Assembly (NCBI RefSeq): GCF_001247745.1
Contig: NZ_LAIR01000002.1
Location: forward strand, 2,108,001-2,172,000
Direction of reading: 5' to 3'
Length of the DNA stretch: 64,000 nucleotides
Origin: Luteipulveratus halotolerans
Lineage (GTDB): Bacteria; Actinomycetota; Actinomycetes; Actinomycetales; Dermatophilaceae
Part shown: positions 53,298 through 61,089 of the stretch, piece by piece
How positions within the stretch are numbered: position 1 is the first letter of the stretch
How the letters are laid out: every line of letters begins with the position of its first letter
The notes under the pieces: generated by a model
The model's input: the letters and a program-made list of their open reading frames with translations, nothing else
The model's database searches: none
What the model was told of the DNA's origin: nothing
Translations under genes and position numbers: made by a program

Positions 53298-56051
53298 TCA
53301 CGGGCTCGTACGGGTCTCCTCCAGCAGCTCGACGATCTCCAGCCGACGTGGGTTGGTCTGCCCGGGCAGCAGCTCCAACGCCTGCTCCCAGACGCGCCGC
53401 GCCCCGTCGCGGTCGCCCGCGTCGCGCAGCAGGCGTCCCTGCGTCGCGCGGGCGTCGAGCGCCATCCCCGGAGCCGCGAGCCGCTCCGACAGGACCACTG
53501 CCTGTCGCGCGTACTGCTCGGCAGCCGCCGCGTCGTCGACCACGAGACTCATCACGGACAGGTTGTTGAGGGCGAGCGCCTCACGCCACGGATCACGCTC
53601 GGCTCGTGCGACCTCGAGGGCGCGCTCGGTGTCACGGATCGCGGCGTCGAACCGGTACTGCTCGTACGCGGCGCCGCCACGGTTGATCAGCACCGCGCTG
53701 CGCGATGCGCGCAACGGCCCGTCGGCGGTCGTACGCCGGTCGAGCAGGTCGGTCGCCTGGTCCTGCAGCGCCATGCCGTCGTCGTGCTCACCCATCCGTC
53801 GCAGCACCGTGCCGTGCACGGTCACGATGATCGCCTCGGCGTCGCGGTCCCCGTGCATCTGGGCGCGCTTGTGACCGCGGTCGAGCCATTCCAAGGAGCC
53901 CACGAGGTCGTCGACGCGCTGCAACGACTGCGCCACCAGGTATTCGGTGACGTAGAGGGCACGCTCGTCGTCGAGGTGCTGCACGGCCGCGAGTGCCCGC
54001 TGGGCCACCTCGGTCGCGTCGTCGCGCCGTTCGGTGACCTCGAGCAGGACGCTCGTCTGCACGCACAGCCGCCACACGTCGGCGTACAGACCGTGCCGCG
54101 CGCCGACCTCGAGCCACTGCAGGATCGTCGGCCGGAACTCCTCGAACCACCGGACGGCGTCGGCGAAGTCCGCGGGCTCGTACCCCTGATGCGCGCTCAC
54201 CGGCAGGTCGAGGGCGATCTGAGCGGGGCGGACGAGGTCGACCGCGGCCTGAAAGCTGCGCTGCCCCCAGGCGAGGGTCCGGCGTACGACGGCGACCACC
54301 TCCTCCGGGGTCTCCTCCTCGGCGCACCGCTCTCTTGCATAAGCCCGGAGGAGGTCGTGCACGAGGTAGGTGCCGGGAGTCGGCTGGTCGAGGAGGCTGG
54401 CCGCGACGAGCCGGTCGAGCACCCGCCGGGACTCGCGCTCGGACAGGTCGGCCATGGCGGCGGCGTGCAGAGTCGTCGTCGGCCCGAATGCCAGTCCGAT
54501 GAATCGGAACACGCGCTTCTCGTCGTCGTGGAGGCTGCGGTAGGAGTAGTCGAACACCGTGCGGATGTCGGTGAAGTCGTCGGACGGCTCGGACATCGCA
54601 TCGAGTGCTCCGAGCCGGTCGGACATCTCACGGGCCATGACCGTGAGGCGGACGTCCGGGAACCGGGTCGCACGCTCGGCCGCGACCGACAGCGCGAGCG
54701 GCAGCGCACCGCACACCTGCACGAGGTCACGCGCTGCTGCCGGCTCGGCGCTCACGCGTTCGCCGACCGCCGCGTGCAGCAGACCGAGCGCATCGTCCTC
54801 GGGCATACCGCCCACCGAGATGCGGTCAGCGCCCTGCCGAGCCATGAGGCCGCGCATCTGGTTGCGGCTCGTCACCACGGTCATGGCTCCGGGCCCCGGC
54901 AGCAGATGACGGATCTGCGCGGCGTCACAGGCGTTGTCCAGGACGATGAGCAGGTCGAGGTCGGTGGTGCACTCGCGCAGCAGCGCACTGCGTTCGTCGA
55001 CCGACAGCGGCACCTGGCCGGGCGGCACCCCGAGCGAGCGCAGCAGCCTGCTCAACGTGTCGGCGGCGCTCACCGGCCGCTCGTCGGAGTAGCCCCTGAG
55101 GTCCACGAACAGCTGACCGTCGGGGAACTGCTCACGCACGGAGTGCGCCCACTGCAGGACGAGCGACGTCTTGCCTGCACCGCCGACGCCGGCGACGACC
55201 GCGATCCGCGGCCCGGACGTGCGAGTCAGCACCTCGGTCAGCTCGGACATCTCAGCCGCCCGACCGGTGAATCTCGCTGCAGGAGAAGGCAGCTGGCGAG
55301 GAGTACGCCGAACCGACCGCTCGGGCTCGCCGTCACCGGCGAGGAGCAGGTCGTACGCCGACCGTAGCTCGGGTCCAGGGTCCACCCCCAGCTCGTCGCG
55401 CAGCCGTCGTCTCACCTCGTCGTAGCGTCCGAGCGCCTCCGGCACGCGGCCCGCCGCACGCAGCACCTGCAGGAGTCGCTCCCAGACGGGTTCGTGCAGC
55501 GGATAGCTCCTCGTGAGCCCGCTCAGCTGTGACACCAGGTCAGGACCGACGCGACCGGAGTCCAGGGCGAGGTCAGCATGCTCGAGCGCGGCGGCGAGGT
55601 GCAGCTCGTGCAGCCTGGCCGCCTCGACGTCAGCCAGCCACGGCGACGCGGTGCCCGCGAACGGCTCTCCGCGCCACAGGTCGAGCGCCTCGCGCAGCTC
55701 GCGCGCGCGGTCACGGCCTCGTCCGCGCACGAGCGCCACGAACCGTCGTACGTCGACCTCGACCCGGCCCTCGTCCAGGGCGTAACCCTCGCCCGCGGTC
55801 ACGATCACGTCGGGGTGGGTCGCCGACCGGAGCCGGTGGATGGCCGACTGCACGAACTGCTTGGCGTCTGCGGGAGGCGACTCTCCCCAGACCCGGTCGA
55901 CCAGCTGCGCCCGTGACACCGGACCTGCGTCGCTGGCGATCACGGCGAGCAGTGTCGCGAGGCGGCGCCCGAGCGTCAGGCGTCGGCCACCGAGGTCGAC
56001 CTCGAACGCGCCGAGCATCCGAATCTTCAGCAGGTCACTGCCATCCGTCAT
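53298..56051 (-). CDS. SARP/AfsR-type transcriptional regulator with NB-ARC and TPR domains
   Basis: A 917-residue regulator. N-terminal OmpR-like winged helix (RMLGAFEVDLGGRRLTLG, QFVQSAIHRLR), bacterial transcriptional activation domain (residues about 95-240, LGVDPGPELRSAYDLLL), an NB-ARC ATPase with P-loop GVGGAGKTS at 288-296, IVLDNACD as Walker B, and TPR repeats to the C-terminus. This is the AfsR architecture of large SARP proteins, which bind direct heptamer repeats. Divergent from the secreted-protein genes; the triple heptamer array lies between them. Confidence 0.93.
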   Translation of the reverse strand: MTDGSDLLKIRMLGAFEVDLGGRRLTLGRRLATLLAVIASDAGPVSRAQLVDRVWGESPPADAKQFVQSAIHRLRSATHPDVIVTAGEGYALDEGRVEVDVRRFVALVRGRGRDRARELREALDLWRGEPFAGTASPWLADVEAARLHELHLAAALEHADLALDSGRVGPDLVSQLSGLTRSYPLHEPVWERLLQVLRAAGRVPEALGRYDEVRRRLRDELGVDPGPELRSAYDLLLAGDGEPERSVRRTPRQLPSPAARFTGRAAEMSELTEVLTRTSGPRIAVVAGVGGAGKTSLVLQWAHSVREQFPDGQLFVDLRGYSDERPVSAADTLSRLLRSLGVPPGQVPLSVDERSALLRECTTDLDLLIVLDNACDAAQIRHLLPGPGAMTVVTSRNQMRGLMARQGADRISVGGMPEDDALGLLHAAVGERVSAEPAAARDLVQVCGALPLALSVAAERATRFPDVRLTVMAREMSDRLGALDAMSEPSDDFTDIRTVFDYSYRSLHDDEKRVFRFIGLAFGPTTTLHAAAMADLSERESRRVLDRLVAASLLDQPTPGTYLVHDLLRAYARERCAEEETPEEVVAVVRRTLAWGQRSFQAAVDLVRPAQIALDLPVSAHQGYEPADFADAVRWFEEFRPTILQWLEVGARHGLYADVWRLCVQTSVLLEVTERRDDATEVAQRALAAVQHLDDERALYVTEYLVAQSLQRVDDLVGSLEWLDRGHKRAQMHGDRDAEAIIVTVHGTVLRRMGEHDDGMALQDQATDLLDRRTTADGPLRASRSAVLINRGGAAYEQYRFDAAIRDTERALEVARAERDPWREALALNNLSVMSLVVDDAAAAEQYARQAVVLSERLAAPGMALDARATQGRLLRDAGDRDGARRVWEQALELLPGQTNPRRLEIVELLEETRTSP

Positions 56052-56089
56052 GGACGTCTCCCGAGTGCCGACCAGGACCCGGCCAGTCT

Positions 56090-56132
56090 GTCAGCGCGCT
56101 GTGAGCGATCGGTGAGCGCGGCCTGGTCAAGT
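56090..56132 (+). promoter_or_regulatory. Candidate SARP box: triple heptamer at 11-bp spacing plus -10
   Basis: GTCAGCG (56090-56096), GTGAGCG (56101-56107) and GTGAGCG (56112-56118) are spaced exactly 11 bp apart. A -10-like TCAAGT (56127-56132) begins 8 nt after the last heptamer. Heptamer direct repeats at 11 bp with the last 8 bp from the -10 is the published SARP arrangement. It lies between the SARP gene and the secreted-protein genes and would activate the latter. Confidence 0.65.
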
Positions 56133-56195
56133 GGTTCTCGGGCCGGCGTCGAGGGGGCGCCGGCCGCACCATCACACTGAAGATCAGGGGGAAGC

Positions 56196-56675
56196 ATGCG
56201 TACTCGCAAGCCCGCACTCGCACTGATGGCCACGGCCGCTCTGGCCGGGATGACGGTCGCCACGGCCGGTTCGGCCCACGCCGACCGCGAGGCGATCTCC
56301 GGCGACGGCGGCGGCGCGGTGTCCGCTCAGGGCACCCGCGTCACGGTCGCTCCGAATGGCACCCGGGTCACGTCCGCTCCGAGAACGACCGCCGGTGGCG
56401 TCCACACCAACGTCGTCTGGAAGAACGTCTGGACGGCCGCTCCGAGCTACTGGAACTGGGACGTGCCGTGGACCGGCAACTACCTCAACGCCGGGTCGAA
56501 CTACTTCTACTGCCAGATGCAGGGGCCGAACTACCACCTCGGCAGCACGCCCTACGACAACAACTGGTGGCTCAAGACCGACGACGACGCCGGCAACCGA
56601 GGTGTCTGGGTCAGCGCCGTCCACGTCAGCGGCGGCGGCAACTGGGAGCCCATCCCGGGCGTGCCGTACTGCTGA
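56196..56675 (+). CDS. Small secreted protein of unknown function
   Basis: A 159-residue exported protein. The signal peptide (MRTRKPALALMATAALAGM then SAHAD) is cleaved near residue 30. The mature part has a repeated GTRVT element, an SH3-like region rich in aromatic residues (SYWNWDVPWTGN, NNWWLKTDDDAGNRGVWVSAVHV) and two cysteines, one in FYCQMQ and one as the final residue. The conserved fold may be a bacterial SH3-like or secreted inhibitor-type domain. It is the first gene after the SARP box; GGGGGAAGC before the ATG is the likely ribosome binding site. Confidence 0.78.
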   Translation: MRTRKPALALMATAALAGMTVATAGSAHADREAISGDGGGAVSAQGTRVTVAPNGTRVTSAPRTTAGGVHTNVVWKNVWTAAPSYWNWDVPWTGNYLNAGSNYFYCQMQGPNYHLGSTPYDNNWWLKTDDDAGNRGVWVSAVHVSGGGNWEPIPGVPYC

Positions 56676-56737
56676 GCGAGACACAGCTTCGGGCCGGCGC
56701 AGGGGGCCGGCCCGACACCTATCAGGGAGGAAGCACC

Positions 56738-57358
56738 ATGAGCACCACCACGTACGCACGACGCGGAGTGGTCGCGGGGGCGGCCGCGCTCGTCGTCCTC
56801 GGCATCGGGGGCGCCGGCTCCGCGGCACACGCCGACCCGGCCCCGCACGTCCCCACCGGAACCAGGGTGACCATTGAGTCGGTTCCCGACGACTTCCGGA
56901 TGGCGACGATGTCGCTCGGCCGAACGGACGACCCGGCGATGGGGCAGTACCGACCGGTCGCGATGACCCAGCTGCTCCTGAAGCGCTGGACGCCCTCGCT
57001 CGCCGTGGACGGCAGCTTCGGCTACGCCACCCAGGGCGCGGTCAAGACCTTCCAACGGGCAGAGGGTCTGTCGGTCGCCGGCACGCTCACGCGTGCCGAC
57101 TTCTACCGGCTCTTCGTCCGTCAGACCGTCCAGTACGGCTCGCGCGGTGACGCCGTACGCGCCGCCCAGATCTGGCTCACGCGCAACCCATCCGCAGGCG
57201 TCACGGTCGACGGGTCGTTCGGCACCATCACCCGCAACGCCGTCCTCGCCGAGCAGCGCAGCCACGGCGCCTGCCACGGCACCGGTGTCGACGGCATCGT
57301 CGGCCCGATGACTCGTGCCATGTCCTACGAGTGGGAGCACGACTCCGGCCCCTGCTGA
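56738..57358 (+). CDS. Secreted peptidoglycan-binding-domain protein
   Basis: A 206-residue exported protein. The signal peptide ends AGSAAHAD. Two PG_binding_1-like repeats are present: LAVDGSFGYATQGAVKTFQ with LSVAGTLT, and VTVDGSFGTITRNAVLAEQ with GVDGIVGPMTRA. There is no catalytic domain, so it may bind cell wall peptidoglycan. The protein ends with a cysteine (SGPC), as does its upstream neighbour. GGAGG lies 7 nt before the ATG. Probably cotranscribed with the preceding gene, 62 bp away. Confidence 0.85.
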   Translation: MSTTTYARRGVVAGAAALVVLGIGGAGSAAHADPAPHVPTGTRVTIESVPDDFRMATMSLGRTDDPAMGQYRPVAMTQLLLKRWTPSLAVDGSFGYATQGAVKTFQRAEGLSVAGTLTRADFYRLFVRQTVQYGSRGDAVRAAQIWLTRNPSAGVTVDGSFGTITRNAVLAEQRSHGACHGTGVDGIVGPMTRAMSYEWEHDSGPC

Positions 57359-57374
57359 TCGCCACAATGGCGGC

Positions 57375-58076
57375 ATGGGTCGCGTACTCCTGGAGGTCAT
57401 CGTCACCGATGTCGCCGACGCGCAGGCCGCTGCGCGCGGGGGCGCTGACCGGGTCGAGCTGGTCGGCCGCGCGGATCTCGGTGGTATGACACCGGATCCG
57501 GCCCTCGCGGCAGCGGTCGCGTCCGCCCTCGATATCCCGGTCCGCGCCATGCTCCGCGTGACCGAGAGCCATCTGCTGACGAGCTCCGACGTCGCTGCGC
57601 TCATCGCGGACGCCGAGCGACTGCTCGACGCCGGCGTGACCGAGCTCGTCCTGGGCGCCGCGGCGCCGGACGGACAGCCGGACACCGCGACCCTCCAGCC
57701 CGTCATCGACACGGTGGCGGGCATGCCGTTCACGTTCCACCGCGCCCTGGACACCGCTCCGGATCTCGTGGAGTCCGTACGCGCCGTGCTGGCTCTCCCG
57801 GGCTGTGACACCGTGCTCACGTCCGGTCATCCGGCCGGCGTCGCCACCGGCCTACCGCGCCTCGAAGCACTGCTGTCCGCTGCACCCGACCTCGGCGCGA
57901 CCGTCATGGTCGGCGGTGGGTTGCGCGTCGAGCACCTGCCGAGACTCGTGGGTGCCGGAGCCGGCGCTGTGCACCTCGGGAGGACGGTCCGCGACGGCGG
58001 GTCGTGGTCAGGGGCGGTGCACGAGAGCGAGGTCGCCGGCGTACGCCGCCGGCTGGACGAGCTCACGACCGGATGA
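57375..58076 (+). CDS. cutC: CutC family protein
   Basis: A 233-residue TIM-barrel protein. LLEVIVTDVADAQAAARGGADRVELVG, GGMTPDPALAAAV, FTFHRALDTAPD, VLTSGHPAGVATGLPRLEAL and TVMVGGGLRVEHLP are CutC signatures. The family was named for copper homeostasis, but later evidence for that role is mixed. ATG at 57375, with CACAAT ending 6 nt upstream. Its 3' end overlaps the M81 peptidase gene tail by 14 bp on the other strand. Confidence 0.92.
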   Translation: MGRVLLEVIVTDVADAQAAARGGADRVELVGRADLGGMTPDPALAAAVASALDIPVRAMLRVTESHLLTSSDVAALIADAERLLDAGVTELVLGAAAPDGQPDTATLQPVIDTVAGMPFTFHRALDTAPDLVESVRAVLALPGCDTVLTSGHPAGVATGLPRLEALLSAAPDLGATVMVGGGLRVEHLPRLVGAGAGAVHLGRTVRDGGSWSGAVHESEVAGVRRRLDELTTG

Positions 58077-59513
58077 CGACCGCCTCGGGCGACCAGTCGT
58101 GCGGCACCGGGGTCAACGGGTACAGCGGGTCTCGGACGCGGTCGAACGGCAGCCGCTCGATGCGCTGGTCGACCGGCCCGTCGGTGAGTGCCATCACCCA
58201 GCCCTCGGCGTGCTCGTGGAGGTCGGGCTCGAGGTAGCCGATCTTGTCGACGAACACGTCGACCGTGCTCGGGTCGACGCCGACGGCCGCGTAGTCGCTC
58301 ATCGCGTGGAAGGGGATGCGTCCGCTGGTGAGCACCACGCAGAGCGACCCGACGGCGATGACAGCGGAGTCGATCTCACCCTCGGTGCAGCGCAACACCT
58401 TGCCTTGCAATCGAATTCGCGCCGGCCAGCCGTAGCAGCCGCCCACGACCTCGTCGAACGATGCGCCGACACCTGCCGCGTGAGCGGCTGCGACACCGTC
58501 GGGGTCGACGAGCGCCGACCACACGACCTGATGCCGGCCCTCGGTCACCGATCGGTCGGCCAGCAGCGAGGCCAGCGTCGTCGCCACGTCCCCAGAACCG
58601 CCCGCGGTCGGGTTGTCACCAGTGTCCGAGACGAAGAACGGCCGCCGGTCAGATGTGAGCGCACGGTCGACCGCCCAGGCGAGATCGCCCGTCTCGCAGC
58701 AGAACTCGAACTCGCCACGCGCGTCGAACCAGGCCCGTGCCACGCGGTCGACCTCGGCCTGCACCGCAGCCTCATCCGTGCCGACCGACACCACCGCCGC
58801 GGCCGTACGCGGCTCGTCCGCCCACGCGTAACCCACCCACAGCGCCGTCTCGAGGACGCCCACCGGTCGCCGTCCATCGGCGAGCGAGGCGTAGATCGAC
58901 CGCGCCGGCTCGTCTCGGGTCGAGGTCTTCTCGCCGGGGAGGACGACGGGCACGCGCGCCCACGCTCGTACGGGACGGGTGCCGTCGGTCAGACACCGCG
59001 CAAGCAGTCGTGCAGCTCGTGCGCGCGTCTCCTCCTCGTCGACGTGCGGCGCCGTCCGGTAGCACGTGGGCAGGTCGACCGACTCGACGAACGCGCGCGA
59101 GACCGACCCGTGCAGATCCATCGCCGCCGCGATGAGCGCGGCCGGTCCGACGGCTTCACGGACCGCCGCGGCCAGGTGCGCCTCGGCGTCGTCGAGCCGC
59201 TCGACCAGCATCGCGCCGTGGATGTCGAGCAGCACGCCGTCCCAGGGCCCGCCCTCGTCGATGGCTGCCAGCACGTCGGCCAGCAACGCGTCGTACGCCG
59301 ACCGCTCGACCCGCCCACCCGGCAACGCCCTGGCCACCACACCGGCACGAACCGCACCGCCTCAAGACCCGGCAGCACGCCGTCGCGCAGGAACGGGTAG
59401 CGCTCCATGGCTCGGGCCCCACGGCGTACGTCGAAGTCGGTGAGCGTCGTACGGTGCGGGGCGAATCCTGAGCTCTCAGAACCGATTCCGACGATCACGA
59501 CCCGCACGTGCAC
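58063..59513 (-). pseudogene. M81 family metallopeptidase (MlrC-like), disrupted by a one-base frameshift
   Basis: The N-terminal part (from GTG at 59513, alternative GTG 59507 with GAAGGG 8 nt upstream) reads VVIVGIGSESSGFAPHRTTL ... EAVRFVPVWW in one frame. The rest (ARALPGGRVERSAYDALLADVL, LLDIHGAMLVERLDDAEA, SDTGDNPTAGGSGDVATTL) is in a second frame from 59340 to the stop at 58063. Together they make a full-length MlrC-type peptidase. Adding a single G to the GG at about 59335-59338 (TGGTGG to TGGGTGG) restores continuity, giving FVPVWVARALPGG. Gene decay, sequencing error or, less likely, programmed shift explain it. Confidence 0.82.
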
Positions 59514-59530
59514 ATCCCTTCGCCGACGGA

Positions 59531-59580
59531 CGAAGACTGTCTGTCCGGCACCGCATGCAGTGCCGGACAGACAGTCTTCG
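59531..59580. terminator. Perfect 21-bp hairpin between the M81 and aldehyde dehydrogenase genes
   Basis: Arms 59531-59551 and 59560-59580 are perfectly complementary over 21 bp with an 8-nt loop that itself contains GCATGC. It lies 21 nt past the aldehyde dehydrogenase stop and 17 nt upstream of the M81 start. It is a strong terminator candidate for the dehydrogenase despite no U-tract. The length is unusual, so a small repeat element is the alternative. Confidence 0.7.
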
Positions 59581-59587
59581 CCTCTGG

Positions 59588-59612
59588 GTCAGCTCTCGAC
59601 GTCAGCTCTCGA
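59588..59612. repeat. Short tandem duplication at the dehydrogenase stop codon
   Basis: GTCAGCTCTCGA occurs at 59588-59599 and 59601-59612, a 13-bp period. The second copy includes the TGA stop and last two codons of the aldehyde dehydrogenase. The first lies just beyond the stop, a recent slippage-type duplication. Confidence 0.7.
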
Positions 59613-61047
59613 TGTTGGCCATCACGTGCTTGACGCGCGTGTAGTCCTCGAAGCCGTACATCGACAGGTCCTTGCCGTAGCCGCTGTGCTTGAACCCGCC
59701 GTGCGGCATCTCGGCGACCAGCGGGATGTGCGTGTTGATCCAGACGCAGCCGAAGTCGAGCGCCTTCGACACGCGCATCGCCCGACCGAAGTCCGTGGTC
59801 CACACCGACGACGCGAGGCCGTACTCGACACCGTTGGCCCACGCGATCGCAGCGGCCTCGTCGTCGAACTTCTGCACCGTGATGACAGGGCCGAAGATCT
59901 CGTCCTGCACCGCCTCGTCATCCTGCTTGAGGCCGGACACGACAGTGGGCTCGATGAAGTAGCCGTCGCCGAGCCCGCTCAGGCGGTTGCCACCCGCGGA
60001 AACCGTTGCGTGCGAAGGCAACCGGTCGATGAAGCCGGTCACGTGCGACAGCTGGCGCTCGTTGTTGACCGGGCCGAGCAGCGCGTCCTCGTCGTCGGGC
60101 ATCCCGACCTTGGCCGAGCCCTTCGCGTATTCCGCGAGCGCGGCCACGAAGTCGTCGTGGATGCCCGGCGCCGCGAGCACGCGGGTGGCCGCAGTGCAGT
60201 CCTGCCCGGCGTTGAAGTAGCCGGCCTCGGCGATGCCGTTGACCGCGGCCTCGATGTCGGCGTCGTCGAACACGATGACCGGCGCCTTGCCGCCGAGCTC
60301 GAGGTGCACGCGCTTGACGTCCTTGGCGGCCGCCTCGGCCACCTGCATGCCGGCCCGCACCGAACCGGTGATGGCGACCATCGCGGGCGTCTTGTGCTCG
60401 ACGACGCGGGCACCCGTCGTACGGTCGCCCGTCACGACGTTGAACGTGCCGGCCGGCAGGAACTCCGAGGCGATCTCGGCCATCAGCAGCGTCGTCTCGG
60501 GCGTGGTGTCCGACGGCTTGAGGACGACCGCGTTGCCCGCCGCGAGCGCGGGCGCGATCTTCCACATCGCCATCATCATCGGGTAGTTCCACGGCGTGAC
60601 CTGACCGATGACACCGATCGGCTCGCGACGGATCCACGAGGTGTGGCCCTTCATGTACTCGGCCGACGCCCGGCCCTCGAGAACCCTTGCGGCGCCTGCG
60701 AAGAAGCGCAGCTGGTCGATCATCACCGGCACCTCCTCGGAGGCGGTCAGCGCGAACGGCTTGCCGGTGTTCTCGGCCTCCAGGTGCACCAGGTCGTCGG
60801 CACGCTTCTCGAGCGCGTTGGCGAACTTCAGCAGCGCCTCCTGCCGCTCACCCGGCGTGGTCTGCCCCCACTCGGCGAACGCCTTGTCGGCGCTGGAGTA
60901 CGCCGCGTCGACGTCGGCCTGCGTGCTCACCGGCGCCTTGGCCACCACCTGGCCGGTGGAGGGGTGCAGGATGTCGGTCGTCTCGTCGGTCTCGGGCGCG
61001 ACGTAGGCACCACCGACGAAGTTCTTCAGCTGGCGGGGACTGCTCAC
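59602..61047 (-). CDS. Gamma-aminobutyraldehyde dehydrogenase
   Basis: A 481-residue aldehyde dehydrogenase expected to oxidise 4-aminobutanal to GABA. Catalytic Glu250 in VHLELGGKAPVIVF and Cys284 in GQDCTAATRVL; cofactor site TPWNYPMMMAMWK and GSVRAGMQVAEAAA. NAGQDCTAATR and FGCVWINTHIPLVAEMPHGG place it in the PatD/aminobutyraldehyde or betaine aldehyde dehydrogenase group. Context with an aminotransferase and Lrp regulator favours putrescine use. GTG start with AAGGAG 6 nt upstream. Confidence 0.9.
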   Translation of the reverse strand: MSSPRQLKNFVGGAYVAPETDETTDILHPSTGQVVAKAPVSTQADVDAAYSSADKAFAEWGQTTPGERQEALLKFANALEKRADDLVHLEAENTGKPFALTASEEVPVMIDQLRFFAGAARVLEGRASAEYMKGHTSWIRREPIGVIGQVTPWNYPMMMAMWKIAPALAAGNAVVLKPSDTTPETTLLMAEIASEFLPAGTFNVVTGDRTTGARVVEHKTPAMVAITGSVRAGMQVAEAAAKDVKRVHLELGGKAPVIVFDDADIEAAVNGIAEAGYFNAGQDCTAATRVLAAPGIHDDFVAALAEYAKGSAKVGMPDDEDALLGPVNNERQLSHVTGFIDRLPSHATVSAGGNRLSGLGDGYFIEPTVVSGLKQDDEAVQDEIFGPVITVQKFDDEAAAIAWANGVEYGLASSVWTTDFGRAMRVSKALDFGCVWINTHIPLVAEMPHGGFKHSGYGKDLSMYGFEDYTRVKHVMANIES

Positions 61048-61089
61048 TGCGGGCTCCTTGATCGATCGGGGTCTGTCAGCGCTCGAAGT

